Origin: Salvia splendens | Lineage: Eukaryota; Streptophyta; Magnoliopsida; Lamiales; Lamiaceae | DNA length: 64,000 nucleotides | Direction: 5' to 3' | Assembly (NCBI RefSeq): GCF_004379255.2 | Contig: NC_056033.1 | Location: 39,520,719-39,584,718, forward strand | Shown: positions 37,160 through 52,528 of the stretch, piece after piece | Numbering within the stretch: position 1 is the stretch's first letter | How the letters are laid out: each line of letters opens with the position of its first letter | Program-made: the position numbers and the translations under genes | Notes under the pieces: generated by a model | Told to the model about the DNA's origin: nothing | Seen by the model: the letters and a program-made list of their open reading frames with translations, nothing else | Database searches by the model: none

Positions 37160-40100
37160 TTAACCGAATCCAAACCCTTCGTTGCCTTCGTGAATCGCAA
37201 GCAGTAGCCTCTCCTCCAAATGCTGTTTAGATGGGTATTCTGGTAGATCCAACTGGTTGAAACTGCATACATGAACGTCGACGATTAGAGTTCAATCAGA
37301 AATCAAACCGTTTTCATGCAATATAACAAAACGATATAAACGAAGGCTCACCATGTATGAGCAGAAGGTAAGTGATCTTGACTGCCATATGCCTTGTGAA
37401 TCTGGAATTTTTGAGATCCTGAAATTCCTTGCAGTGCACTAAATCCTTCCAACGGCACCTGCAGCATAAAGTGTTGCTTAATACGAATCAACCATAAGAC
37501 ATATCCCTCTGTCCAATACGAATAGACTCGGTAGTTTACAACACGAATTTGAATACAAAATTGGTAAAGTGAGATAGATACGCGGTCGTGGAAGGAGAGA
37601 ATATGACATAATAAGAGGTGCAGCAACTTAATATTGTCATTTTCCTTTAGAAAAAGATTTACCAAAAGTAGTAACTAATCCAATCTGCTTAAGTTTTTAA
37701 CTGTAATAAAAGTGGCATATTTTGATCCAATCCTCAGTGATGGACATTTTGGTTCCCAAAACGGATCTAAGACAAAATACCAAACCTACATATGGCTCGT
37801 TGCTTTAAGGCGCTAGGAAGGTCCCGTAATATATGCATACAGAAAGAAAGTTTACGAGTGGAAGCTTGATTTTAACACTCTTTAGATCCACAAAAAGAGA
37901 AACACGGAGATAGCGAAGTACCTTCGAGGTCCCAGTCACAAATTGTAGTAGGCGAGCCTTATCTTCTTTACTGAATGCTTGAACAACTTCCCAGAACCAT
38001 TGAATGGCAGGGGAAGCAGCAGTATAACCAGAGTACTCGGTGTTTGCCCTCAGATCATCCACTGGAAGGCATTCAATATTTGCATTAATTTATAATGGTT
38101 GGTGCGGTAACTTACGCAATTAGAGGGGTTTTCAAGAGACGATAGGGGATGGAGAAGATAGAGTAGGAGTACTCACAGTCAATGTCTGGCAGCCCACTTA
38201 TAAGGAGTTCCAGTTCCTTGTCATGGAAAATCGATATCAAATCACGAGGTATTAACTCATTGAAACCTTCCATAAATGCATTAATCTGAGGCCGGATAGC
38301 AGTCGTCAATCGATGCTCAGCAACTAAATCAACATACTGGTGCTTGTTTTCCTCAGTCACTCTAATATTTCGACCACCAGCAATCAGTTCATAGTCAGTT
38401 ACCTGAATACAAAGCCACTCAATTAGCAAACATGACATTTTGTAAGACTATCAAGTCATACAACCAGAAAATATACATACTTGGGTCCGCTCATACAAAA
38501 TTAGCTTCTCCTCATCAGCATCAATGCTAAATGTTAAGTCCGGAATATCACTAATATCATTCTGCAATTACAGCATATAAAATTCAGATCAGATGCATAA
38601 AAAACAGACTGAATTGAGGCCTCATGCACATCAGCTAGAAGAGATAGGGGAAATTTTCAATATGACTACCTCAAGCATCCATTTTAAGTTCTTAAAATAG
38701 TCTGGATCAATAGCTTCAATGTCATGATATGTCACTTTAACCCCAAGAATATGTTTGTAAAATGACCGAGTGAAGTGCACATCAAGGAGCTGCCCATCAA
38801 ACAGTGCCTTCCCCACCTGTAACATGAGTAAAAGCATTAGATTTTCTTGTTAAACAGCTCTCTGTCACATCTGATGTAAACAAGAAATACTTACAACTCG
38901 GCCAATAAACTTGAAGTAAGAAAGATGTTCGGTTTGGTAAACAGAGTTAGGGTTTGGCTGAAAAGTGGATTCATTCCCAACTGTGGTAAATAGTAATGCC
39001 CCCTTGTCAAAGATTACTCTGGACAACAACTGATACCATTCCCTGGTAAGGCCACCAGCATCAATCCCTTCCTCCCCTTGGAAATGAACAGTCAATCTAC
39101 CTTTCAGATCTTGTGCTGATCTCATACGCAGTTGATTGTATGAATCTTCAAGAATGTAAGCTCTTCTAACAGATATTCTGAGAGGACTGTGGTGATGGTC
39201 GTGTTGATGCTTGATCTTGGCCCGGAAGTGAGCCCTTTTGTTATCGAAATCAATAAACCGAGGAACCTTCAGCATGAGTGAAAACGACTTTTCAAGTAAT
39301 CCAGGATTTTGCCTTATGAAGGCATTGAGAAGCTTTCTATGCTTTTCAGAGAACCTTAAGAAAGCAACATGTTTCTCATCCCCTTTCATTGAAGTTCCTA
39401 CAGTCTTCTGTTGACTAGCAGATGCACCAGCCTCATCAACATCAGAAGCTGAAGCAACTCCAAAATCATTGCCTGCACCTGACTGGCCGGGGTGCAACTT
39501 CTCACACGCTACGAAGAAGGATTCAATATATGGTAATACATTCTGGGTACCTGCAGGAAGTGGAGGCACTGAATTTGATGGCTTAACAGCAGAAGGTGAC
39601 AAATCAGGTGCTACATCTGAATAGTTCTCTATTTTGCCAATGCAGCTGCTTAGCTCCTGCCATAGAGGCTCAAGGGCTGCATTAATATCCCAAACTAGAG
39701 AAATAGTAGTATTATGCTCAGTATCAGGGATAGTCTGATGCTTTTTGTCCTTATCAAGAAGTAAAACTACTAAAGAGCTCAGTGCCTGCAAGACCCTGAG
39801 AACTGGAGCCCCATGAGTAGTAGTGCTAAGGAGTGCTTTCTCTACGTCCCCAAATAAGCGCAACTCTTCTATCGCTGAATGGGCAAGGCTTTGAACTGAA
39901 CCAGCAAGCTCACTGACAAAGAGATGACAATGAATAGGAGCAACAGCCACCAGCTTTTTTAAGACATCTGCCACGAGTGTGTATGCATTATCTGATAGGC
40001 TGGAGATACGAAGAAAAAATTACAAATTGCATGAGCAATATAGCAACAGTACCAATCAAACATAACTTCAGGAAAGCAGTAAACATATAGTTAAAAGTAA

Positions 40101-43100
40101 ACAAACATCAAACGAGCAACAAAGCCAATGGGACATCTAAATTGTCCCAACTCTGTATGATAACTAACAATCAATTACCATTAAACAAGACACTGTATCT
40201 ATTAGAAAAATCATGATAATATGCTAGTTCAATCAGATGCAAACTCTTCTAGTGCAACCATAGATTTAAAAAACTACAGAACATATATGATCATCCCAGC
40301 ACAACCCCCTGTTGTTTTATTTATAGCATATTTTTCCAGAAGAAACTTCTTATGATCTCAATCAGAAAAGTGAAGCGTCCTCTAGAATCTAAAGAAATAA
40401 ATGCAAAGGTGACTAGGTGAGCTACTCCTTGATTTAAGTGAACGAATCATTGTTCAATAAGGTTCACAAGCTTAGGTATAAAACTGAATTTACAGAGTGT
40501 GTGGATCCTAAGAACAGGTATCTATAGATCTACAACGTAAAAGTAGTGAAAAATCCATAAATCTCAGCTTACCCTTCACGTGCAAGAAGTGAGCACAGTA
40601 ACTGAAGTTCTGGATTAGGCAAGTTGTTCAGAACACTTTCAGCAGTTTGCTTGTTATCACCTTCAGAAGATGTTGCTTGCATCAAAGAATTAACCTCTCC
40701 TGAAGCCGTAGAAGATTCTACATTCATCTCAACAGGTGTAGAGGTCTGAGGGTCAGGTGGCTGCTCAGAAGCAGATGAACCTGCCTCGTTAGATGGATTT
40801 GATTTCCTCTCACCATAGTCAATAACAACATCCAACAGATTTAGGAGCTGCAACAGAACAATAATAAGCTTATAAATCCAAAAGATAATGTAACTTGGTA
40901 AACTCCTGTTTTCTTAAAGTTGTTAGCAATGACACACCTGCTCCAGATGAGCGACACTTCTCAGATAAAGTGACTGGTTTAAAAGGCTCAGCAGCAATGT
41001 GAAGGATGCCTGCCCTTCCGAGTATTCCTTCGGCTCATCAAGAAGCATAACAGCTTTTCCCCGTTCATCATCAGAGCTCGATGACTCCTTAAACTGTGGC
41101 AATCTGAACTCAAGTAATAGCTTGGCAACCATAGGATGATTACGAGCTAAGTAGGTAAGGGTCTCCAGAGCTCTCCGAGACACCAAAGGCGGCACACCTG
41201 TTAATGGAGAAATGCATGAAAGTGGCATATTCACACATCCCATATATCGAAGATATAAAAAATAAGAAAATGGAAAAAAGAAATTCGAAATCTTAATAAT
41301 GTTATCATAGAAGCAAACATTCATTCCACACTAAACTATCCTATATCATCCAACAAATGAAAAAAAACAGCAGTCCATTTAAACTGGAAGACGAATTGAT
41401 AAAGGAAAATGTGCTTCAAAATAGATCGGTGGTGATAAATGCAGCCAGAAAATTAGTAAATGAAAGGGAGGTTAGTTACATAAGGAAGTTGTTTACAATT
41501 GCAGCAATAAATAGAACAACAAAAATACCTACCATTGACGTATTGAGGGCGAGAATACATCACATGACTCTGACATGCGTACAGCCTATAAGGAGGTTCC
41601 ACAGCACTCAGATCAGTAAGATATTTCTTTTTGTCTAGCATCAGCAAGTCCATCAAAATTTTTAGCAAATCAATTCTAGTATCAGCATGAGCACATAGAT
41701 TAAGGAGAAGTCTCTGCTGGCTCTTGTAAAGCGGCTGCAAAATGTAGACAGGTTAATTCATATATATTACACAGAGGAAGACAATGGTGGAGCTTCAAGA
41801 AAGCCATAAGAGTACCTGAATCACACGAAGCAACCGGATCAATGCTTTCAAACCTTCTGTGTCAACTAAAGGGGAGCCATCTGCCTCAACTGGCTTAACA
41901 CCCACAGACCGACGAGATAGTGCACCGCCAACTCTGTCCAAGCCATCGCCTCTTCTAGAGGACTCACCCCGACGGTTTCGGGGATATAATCCAAATAATG
42001 TCTGATTATATCTGCGTGCAAACCTTTCTCGTAACATGTTTGCTTCAGCAACAAGAGCAGGCGTCAAATTTGCAAGAACAGCATCAGAGGAAGTTAGGAG
42101 AACCTGCATTACAAGGAAAATAGAGAGAGCAAAAATATTAGAATAACGGGAGATCCATCATCCATATGTTAATATGGGTTGAAGAAAAGAAAATCTATGA
42201 TAAATAACCTAAGGATAAACTCAACCGGATGCATACCTCTTCCCGTATGTCGGAAGGAAAAGTTGCAATTATTGAGACCGTATCCATCTCAACAGGCTGA
42301 CCTTCCAATTCTTGGGCTTGATGCACCCTTTGCGCCCTTTGTTGTGCCAGAACTTCTTCACGTATATCAGGGGGCAGCGCTGCAAGAAATTCTGGATCTA
42401 TATCACCATTATTTTGTGGCTCAGGATTTTGCGCCTGTGTAGCTTCACTTGGTTGAGCAGAAAGAACCTCAGCACGCAACTCCTCAGGAAGTGCATCAAG
42501 AAAAGCAGGATCAATAGATTCAGCATCCTGAATATGTTGCTCCTCCTCAGAAGGGCCAGTTTGATCATTTTCCCGAATTGGATCTTCAGAAACTTCACTG
42601 ACACTGTGGAGAGATGCATCTCTCCCTCCTATTGATGCATTATTGCTGAATAATGGAGCAGCTCTCCTCACTCGAGCATCACCACCAATTTGTCTGTCCC
42701 CACCATCATCATGGCCATCGGCACTCCCAATTTCAACATCTAGACTACGTAAGCTCTCGTCTAAAGTTGCCCCACTTCCACTGCTCTCTTGGCTCACTGC
42801 TCCAACATCACGCAATACATCAGTATGATCATATTGAGCTTCAACAGACTGAGATTGTTGTCTACTTGACGTTTCTGTTCCACGAATAGGATCATTTGTA
42901 GAAGGAACATTATCAGTACTTTGGGTACTGTCCAATGCCACCGAGGAAGGAGGGCCATTATTACCACCAGCATTACCTTGATTTTCAGCAGTCCTGTCAG
43001 CAAATTCAGATGACGGACTCTCTTCGTTTTTATTTTGAGATTCAACAGCTGTAGTGTTATTTGAAGTCTTTCCAGAGGAGGGACGCCTCAGACTGGATAC

Positions 43101-46100
43101 AAGTACTTCCTCAAGACCTTGGGGAATAACTGCTGAGCTTGACCCACCACTTAATTGGCCCTCATTGGACAATAAATTAAACCGATGTCCTTGACGCCCG
43201 TTACGGAGTGATCGGAATACGGAGTCCAACCGTGACAAAGAACCCTCAGCGTTTCTATCTGAATAAGCATCACGGTCATTCTCTGTGAAAAAGTAAATGA
43301 AAATAAGACACCATTAAGTTTTCTGTTGAGGAAAAAATTGTTGCTGAAAAAAAATGTCAAAATAAACTGAAGTAAAATGACTGCACCTGACAACCTAGGT
43401 GGACCTGCAGTTAAATGTGGTTCCACCAGAAGTGGATGCTGCGAAGGGATATTGGTATCACCACTTCTTCCCAACAGATTATAGATGGACGTGGTTCGAT
43501 GCCTGGAGCCAAATATTTCAACTGGCATAACATGAAAAGTTTCGTTGGCAATACTATCTCTGCCAAAAACCTCTATGTGGTCAAACACATTTACTCCATT
43601 CATTCCCTCACCTAATCGCACTATAACACCATCCTCATCATCCTCTTCATCTTCATCCTCTTCCATCACCTCTTCATCAAACTCATCTTCATCAATTTCA
43701 TGGTCATCTTGATCCGTATCTGGGTGAGGTAGGTGATGAGCTTCATCTTCTTCTTCTATATCATCATGATCATCATCAGCATCATCATCGTCATCTTCAT
43801 CTACTTCGTCCCCTTCATCTCCAGACATCTCATCATCATCCTCATCATCTTCATCAAGGTTCCCTTGTACGCCAGAGCGAATTTCAAATCTTATCCCCAC
43901 AGTATCATCAAGATTCTGTGTTCCCTCAGTATTTTCCTGCATATAATCATCTTCTGCAGCAGCAAAGCTTCCATCAATATCCTGGTCATGCTCCATATCA
44001 TCAGTCACAGCCTCCGAACCACCATAGTTCTGGACACCGTGAAACAACTCATTCTCATCTGTTGGCATTAAGTTTTCATTAGCATGGACTGTAGCATCCG
44101 CAGTTTGTGAGCTAGCACCATTTTCATCCCTCGGTTGTTGATTAGGATCAGTAGGTTTCAATCGCTCTCCTCTTGCACTGGTAGACTCAAACGCATGGAC
44201 ATGCTCTTTGCTTACCGACTCCAAAACTTTCACAATTCCAGTAACAACCTTAGGCGAATCAGTATGATCCAGGTCTAACACACGCAGTGTTCTGGTGAGC
44301 GAGTGAACAAGACCAGCCTCTATAAAAGTAACAGAAGCTTCTGCTGAAATGTAAGAACCTGAGGGTGTCCGAGCAGCCATCACATCATTGAGAAGATCAG
44401 TTAGGGCCTGAATATCAGGTCTCGGGACCCTAAAACCATTACATGAATCAACAAATTCGTTAAAAACATTACTGATCTCAGTGAAGATTCGTTTCCTTGC
44501 TTCAGTTGAGCGAACACCAGATGCAACAAGAAAATGGTTGGCTTTACTAGCCAGTTTATGACGCCAGTCAACTTCAGTTTTCTTCTCCTTTTTCTGAGTT
44601 TTAGAGTATGGTAGAAATTTGTGAAGAACATGATGGAAGATCCCATGAGATAAGCAAGAATTTACACCCTTTTGAGGAGTTCCCCTGTAGCTGCCAACTT
44701 CGGCATCTTTTCTTACAAGGATATGAACAGATGAAGAATACATTAAAAGAATCTCTGTCAAGAGCTTCAATATAAAAACCACCTTAGCCAATGAAACGGA
44801 GGATTCTTGATTGCTAGCAACATTTAATTCAGACGCGGAAGCAACAGCTTTTCCTTTACCCTTGCTTGCAGAAACATCAATTTCCATATCTGTTGATGCC
44901 GAGCCCACTTTGCTAACAGATTCATCTTCCAGAGGAGTGAGAGATATAACTGAATCCAACAGAACATCAATGACAGTGACAAAACTCTGAGGAGGTTTCT
45001 TGTGTATCTTAGAGTTCTTGCAATTCGCATCAAGAAGCTTTCCATGCCCACTACCAAGAGCTGCAGATATTGTGGTGCCAGGGCTTACCTTAGTGTCATT
45101 AGCTTGTTTCTCCTTTTCCTCTGTTTTATCTTTCTCCTTCTCTTTCTTATCCTTCTCGCGATCTTTTATCAATACCACATATGGCCTCTCACCAACCATC
45201 TCAACCTGACAGACAGCCTTAGCAGCTTGTATAAAAGCTACTGGATCCCGTTGAAGAACTGAGCTTAAATTTGACAAAAAATTTCTTGGAGTAAGCCTTC
45301 CACTAGACTGTCTGTTAGCAGCAGTTATGAAATTATGACGTATCTCAGACTCCATTGCTTGCTGTAGGGTTTGAGAATCCTCAAGAATGTGACGAATTAT
45401 AATAGCTGCAACATTGTCAAAGCCAACGAACAAACTACTTGCAGGCAAGGAAAGAAGCAAATGTAGACCTCCAGCATCCAAGAAACTAACAGCAACTGAG
45501 TGAGTTCTTGTCAGGGTAGAAGAAAGCTGCAGAACAGCATGCATCGTTTCAGAAGGTAATTGCTTTCTGATGCAACCACTAGCAATTTCAATAAGTCTCT
45601 TTTGCTCCAGTAAATCTAAATACTTCAATGGCGTCCCCAAAGACAATTTGTTCTGCTTATCTTCCTCAATGACAATAGACGCTTGGTTACCTGTATCGTT
45701 CTTCTTCAGAAGTTCTATCACATCAGCATTTAACTTTGTATCCACTTGAGCGAGACGGTCAACAGCAATAAAAGCTGAAGTTACCCATTTTGGGACCTGA
45801 GATGATTCCTGCCCATCTGAATTAATCCATAGCTGGAGAAGATCTGATGCAACTTTAACCAAACCACTCTGTGCAGCTAATTCACGTGCTGCTGAGTCTT
45901 CATTGAGAATTAAAGCAAGAACATGAAAGAAGGCAGCGAGCATTTTCTGATTCCCGCTACCGGAAATGTTACCACAAAGCTTCACTTGTTCAATGATAAA
46001 GGAAATGACTCTTGGTCTCTCCTGGCCTTCATTATGTGAGCAAATCATGACAAGGAGATCCCTAACAGGGAAAGCTAAGGTCTCCTTCATTTGCAAAAGT

Positions 46101-49100
46101 GTCCTGCATGTCAACAGCAGCTCATCAACTGGGGGGAGTTGCACTAGTTCCTCTTCAACATTCTGAGTATCCTCAGTTGTGCCCTCTTCCTTTGTCTCTG
46201 TTGCAGAATTTCCAAGAGACATTGCAAGTGCTCGAGCAAGTTCATCATCTTCTTGGGCTTCCTCAGGATGTGAAAATAACCATTCCATTGCAAGCTCCAC
46301 ACTATTTGAACCAACCTGTCTTAGAGCTTCTTCTGCCCTAGACCTTGTGAATCCCATCTCTACTATTGTTGAAATAGTTGTTTCATTTGGGGGTGGACCA
46401 GTACGACCACCCGCATTAGTAGCGACATTTTTTACTTCCACTCCAGAGAATACATGCTTAAAAATGTTGACAATTGTCTTGATGAATTCATAATTACATT
46501 CATGGAACCGAGGGTGGGTCCAAACAGGAAGCACGGCCTTCAATACCATGGACTGGAGAACTTTCACAAATGATTCTGCATCGCGAGGAAATGGAATGTC
46601 CCCGGGCACTAGAGGCTGTGTAAGCAAATGTTTGTTGAAAGGTGATAATATATAGGACGAAGTCACCAAGTGGTCCAAAAGCTTTCCATAAGTCCACAAC
46701 TGATCAGTTTTTTCAACATCACTTTGCTTCCCTTCATCAGTCTCCATTGGAGATGCAGGAGCCCTATTGATGGCAAAAGGCAACTGACTGGTAGCCTCAA
46801 ATGTAGTCAAGACCATACGAATAAAACCACATCCATATAAACAATTCAATATGACAGGATTACATGAGTCAGGCTTGTCCAAAAGTATACTATCAATGAA
46901 CTCAACAACCTTGCCATAGTATCGGCATTTAGTTGAAACCGAATCCTCAGATCCAGAAGGATGAACATGCCCCCCAAAATTCATGTGATCCATAGCTATT
47001 GAAGCAAATATAGAAGCCACTGATTTTGAAGAGGGAGACACAGTGAGCATATCATCCCTTCGACGAGATGGAAGCAACATGACCTTCCCCAACTCTTGAA
47101 ACAAATGGGTAATATGAATTGATAATGATGATACCATATCACAACAAGACTGATGGTATGACCTCTGGGTATCATTATCCTTTCTAGAACTGGATTCAAT
47201 CAAAGCAGATGGGCCAGATACATCTTCTTCCTGATTGACTTCGACCTCTGAGTTAGAAGGTGCATCGACAGTCTGTCGTTGGTGAAGACTTGAGGAACGA
47301 GTAAGGTCACGATAGAGATTTATGAGGTCAAAAAACTGGGATTCAAAGCTCCATCCAGAAGTCCTCCTTCTAAGTAAAGGATCAAGTAACTGCCTGAAGG
47401 AACTCAATCTTGGGTCTTCAACATCATTAATGCCCAATTCGGACTGTCGAGAAGCACTAACAGTACCAGTGAGTTTATCCCCCGCTTCGGCCTTTGCTTC
47501 TTCAAGCAATGAAATTTGCCATAAAACTTCACGATGAATCCGGCCAATATCTTCCAGGACGTCTTTATTTTCATTACCAAACTCAGTAAGCAACGCTGTT
47601 ACCCAACGATTATCTTTTGAGGCAGCAAGAAATAAGAGGAATTCCACGAGCGAGAGGGAAGAGAATATCAAAGGGTCTGGGCTGGCCCTAGGATCCAGCA
47701 AAAAAGATCCAGAACTGGCACTGGTCCTAGACAGAGTTTCTTTCAAATGCTCACGAAGAGAAGAGCAGATAGCACGAGCCAGAGGAGTGGAATGATGCTG
47801 GGTAAAACACTTGAATACCATAGTGCTGTGTAGAGCTATTGACATCCCCTCAGATGATTGAGTAATACTTGGGCGTAAAAGAAGTTTCAGTAAAGATTCA
47901 ATGCCAGACTTCTCCACAAATAAACGACATGTTTCTGAATTTTCCATCGTCCTGTGAACTAGAACAATCATATGAAAGATGTATAGCTGAATACACTGCT
48001 CATCACTGATACCTTGATCAGCCCTATCTGACATAGAATCCCCTATGTTTTCCTTGTCATCAGATTCAGTAGAGTCCATATCCATTGCGTCACTTCCATC
48101 AGGTTTTCCTGACGATCCCAAGCAATTTGCTTCCCCGAGCAATGCTATCTTATTAATTATTTCAATTATCAGATCAACACCAGTACCTCTCAATGAAGCC
48201 ACGTGCCGGAATAGCTCTTCCAAAGCATTCGCTAGAGGAATAATGCCTTCACTCATGGCCGTCACATACTTTTTGTCAGTGAAAATGTCAACAAGGAAGC
48301 GTAAAGCAGAAGTTTCTCTTACAGACTCCAGACCCTTGGAGTTGAGGCAGATAGCACCTAGACCATTAGGAATACAAGTGATGGCTTTTGAAGCAGGAAG
48401 TACTCCAGCCACAATGGATGATAGAAGCGCAGATGGAAGGCCCAAGTCAAACAGAACATTAAAACATGTCGGATCTTTGTGAATCATTTCACTCATAAGA
48501 GTCACAGCTGAGGAGTAGATCTCACCTCCAAACTTTTCCTTGTTACTGAAGAGCATCGACAAGATGGGAGTTAAAGAAACATCATAAGAATTCTGTGACC
48601 TCGCAGAATTTGCCGTGGCATAAGTGGCAGAACCAAGTGTTTTCAACAATGCCCTAATCAATCGCTTCTGATTGTATAACTGGTCACTATTATAGTTTGG
48701 GCATTCTCCTGTTACCATAGAGCCACCCTTTGATCCAGTGAAGTCAATCACTCTATGCACTTCAATCTGTAATCTTTGAACCAAAAGCTCCACCCCGCCT
48801 AAATCTCTGAAAAGGGTGACCGCTGTATTGCTGTAGTCCATGAGCTTCTGTAGAGTTTTTGCAGCTAAACAGACAAGATGCAACCGAGAAGGATCTGAAT
48901 CTTCTAACAGGGGTAAGAAGGTCGGTACCATCCCAGAACCCCTAACAACACTTCCAGAACTTGAAGAAGATATGACATGAAGCAAGTAGAACTGCAGAAG
49001 TGCTTCAATGAAAGCAACAGATGACAAATCAACTGAGTTATTTAATGATACAATCGCTCTTTGCAGCACATTGAGGAGAATCATACGATTACCACCTGCG

Positions 49101-52100
49101 AAACTGATGCTTGATCCACTCAATATTCGTGCTCTTTCATGAGATGCCGAATATGCAGCTAATTGTGCACCCAAAGCAGTCATTGCAAGTGTTCTTATGG
49201 TCCCTGATATGTTTTCTTCAGATCTCACAATTCTAATCAATTCATTTGTATATTCTGGCTCATTGGCGAAAAATGAAACTAGCTCATCATGTGAATCGCT
49301 AGACTGTACAAGCACAATAAAAGATAGCAGACAGATCTTGCTGTAAAGCCTGCATATTCTGGAGGAACGGAATGCACGTGCATACCGAATTCTGGTTAAT
49401 AGAGGAAACCTGAGATCAGAAGGCACATTATAATGCTCAATACAAAACTTCATGAGTGACAAGTCATCCTGTTCTTGTAATTGATGATCAGGGATCTGAA
49501 TTACACGCACTCCAGATGAATTTGTGCTATCACTAGTTTCCACGTCGCTTGAAGAAGTATCGCGCAACTCAAAGTAAAGTGTTGATCCAACACGAGTCTG
49601 CAACTTGTCACTATCATTTGGTGCCTCTAATGGGAATAGGCATAGTCCATCCTCCTGTGTACTCTCATGTACTGTGACACATGAATACAAACCAAGACCT
49701 TCTTCTTTGCTACCCCAACCTTGCGCAAGGGATAAAAGACAAGTCTTCACTGACCCACACCCTACCAGCTTTCCACTGACATGCAACTTTGAAGGTGATA
49801 TTTTTACGAGTGCAGAAAGAGTCTCAAGAGCTGCTGTGATAATTTCAGGATCTGTTGAAGCAAGCAAAAGCTTGAAATGCTGAGGAAAAGATAAGAAAAC
49901 TTTTTAGTATAACTATAAGTATAAAACCCAAAAGGAGCTAGAAAACTTCAGAAATATTGCTACATAAGAATTCAGTCTTTAGAGAAACTAAGTATAAAAC
50001 CCAAAATGAATTAAAACACCATATTACCTCTATAACACTGAATGAACTCTTATTGTGGCAATTATCTAGGATGATCTGCATTACTCTCAAAATTTGCAAA
50101 ACTGCTTGTTTTGGAAATGGGCTGACATCCCCTAAGATGTCATCTGACAAAAGAAGGTCGTTTCTACTAGATAAATGAGTCTTGAAATATGTATCAAAGT
50201 GCAGAAATAGAGGTCTCCAATGGTGGAAATTTCCCTGGAAAAGAAAGAAAGAAGATGTGAGCATAAATTATAAAGATGAAAAGAGGAAGAAAAAATTACA
50301 AGCAAGTTTTAACAACCTTGCCATACTCCCAGCGAAAACCAGAGAGAGGTATTGCTATATCCTGTAATGGGCACTGAATCACCTTGTCGGTAAAAGCTTT
50401 TATTCTTGGTGGCTGCAAAAAATATGCAAGGCTCATTACCAAAGCTAGCACACAGCAACTTTCAAAGGAAAGAAGTTGCAGTTGATTTTAAATGCTTGCT
50501 TGCATCAAGTAAATCAAATTTCAATAAACAACAATATTTTTGCGCTTATAAATCAGTTCAATAACAGATCAATCTTCAGTAATATTACGATTAAGAAACT
50601 TCAACTAAACGATCTACATCTGATATCAAATGTACCGACCCATTAAACACCAATATCTTTGTACTTGAAGTCTTGAACATAATGAGTGTAATAGTTCACT
50701 CAGGCAGTAATTATCCTTGTGTACGCAAAGTATTAGTTTACTGATGCACAAAGAATGATGGTTCACTATAATGTAAAGGGGAAATGTTACAATGAAACCG
50801 GTTCTCAAATCACATATCAAGATATGGCTGGCTAAAGAGGGCTACTCAACATTTTAACAATGTCAAAATCATCTGAAAACAATACATATTATAAATAATA
50901 TACAATAGCTTCCAGTGTTAAAAAGAAAAATTCCCTTGTCATTGCATCTGCATGTACATTTGTCCCCCAATTATGTTTAAACACATTTTCTGGACATGAT
51001 CACAAAGCTTATAAGTGTGGCCTTGTCAGCAAGACAAAGGCAATTCTTTTATTTGAAAAATATTGCTGTGGACTTTTTTTTATTTGTCATTTTTCAAATA
51101 TTCTATAACAAGTCATAAGATCGATCTAATTTTTAAGCATCACAAAATATCAAGCATTGGCAAGCCACTATAGCACATATTAGGTTTCCACATTTGACTT
51201 CCAAATGTAGATGAAAAACAATATAATCAATTCCGTAAAAATTATAGCAGGACTTCCATCACTAGGATTGTTGAGGGATCAAAGACACTTTAATGAATCT
51301 TTAGAATCCTAGATGTTGCATTTTTATATACGAAAGCTTAGGCTTCTTGTATATTGTTAAAAAAGCAACTAGTAAGTGGTAACTAATAAATGATGTTCTT
51401 ATGTAATGAACAATGAGTAGCAAACAATTTTCAGGTGATATATGAAACGCCAACTCGACAGGTTGCATTTGCACTTTCGAAACCTTAATATGTGAAAACA
51501 CCTATTTCCCTATATCTCGGATGTGCATGTCTCTAATCTCTATCCAGCTAACTATGGCCCAATTACATGCATACAACACAGTCATCACAAAATCACAAGA
51601 TTCTTTTGTACTTGAATTAAATGCCAACCCCTACTGAATGAATGGCTTCCCCTCCCTCTTAAGGGCTTTATTGCCAAAAGTGATTCTATCTTGAATTGAA
51701 GTCGAGTCTTAGACATTATTCATCACATATTGGCTGCCAACATTTTGCTCTTATGTCCATAACATAAAAATACCAAAAGAGAAGAGGTCACATAAAACAG
51801 CTGAACATTGTTCTGTATTTCTGTAAGAACTTGATTCTTATCACCCTTAAGAACATAAGTCAATATTAATTTCCATATTTCTAGAGAACCAAAATATTCA
51901 CATCACTTTGAAACCACCAGTTTACACATTTTTACATCCATGATACAATGGTTAGATCAACAAAAAATACTTTCTAGACCATGAATATAATCTAGATCAT
52001 AGGGAAAAAATAGGAGCGGCGTGGTGCTGCAAAAATATACGTATGATTTTTATCCAAATACATTCGAATATACAGAACAGACAAATTTAGCTTAATGGTA

Positions 52101-52528
52101 GGAAAAAACAAGGCATTTCCTCAAGACCTAATATTCTCGACATAGTATTGGTCAAGTTACCCCTTTACAAAGCCTATAGAGATCAATAGATATGAAATCA
52201 AAAGACATTAAAATCCTTCCAAACCCCATCCACTAAACTTAACAAATAAGTGACCTAATGTGTTACTTCAAATTACAGAAAGCTGAAGGCATAAATCCAA
52301 CTTATCACCAAACCTCAATCCAATCCCTCATCCTGATACTACAACTAAAACCGCAAAGAATCAATACACATCATGAAATTCAAACGCAAACCACAATTAA
52401 AAAGCAATAAAAGAAAAGAACATGAAGCGTACAGGCTCTGCGTCAAGTTTAAGAGAGGGGCCGATTGCCCCTTCACTAGAGAGGAGTTGCCGAAGCCTCG
52501 ACGGCAAGCTCGATCTAATACTCGCCAT
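37160..52528 (-). CDS. Giant HECT E3 ubiquitin ligase, UPL1/UPL2 type
   Basis: Sixteen exons on the minus strand join in frame to about 3,623 residues. They are 52528-52433, 50412-50317, 50234-50028, 49879-43387, 43282-42237, 42103-41816, 41734-41533, 41197-40938, 40847-40573, 39999-38895, 38816-38670, 38561-38481, 38402-38177, 38061-37922, 37458-37352 and 37262-37160. Order of parts: N-terminal DUF908/DUF913-type armadillo region; a UBA domain near residue 1300 ([19 protein letters not shown]); a UIM just after it ([13 protein letters not shown]); a long Asp/Glu stretch near 2140-2220; a DUF4414-like Ser/Glu-rich region; and a C-terminal HECT domain. The catalytic Cys is at about 3590 in [14 protein letters not shown], with its codon split by the last intron. 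UPL1/2 ligases attach ubiquitin to substrates in the nucleus and cytosol. UPL1 and UPL2 cannot be told apart here. Confidence 0.93.

Noticed and set aside
43733..44071. Hydrophobic protein on the plus strand rich in Ile
   Set aside because: It is the reverse-strand shadow of the Asp/Glu repeat in the UPL exon.
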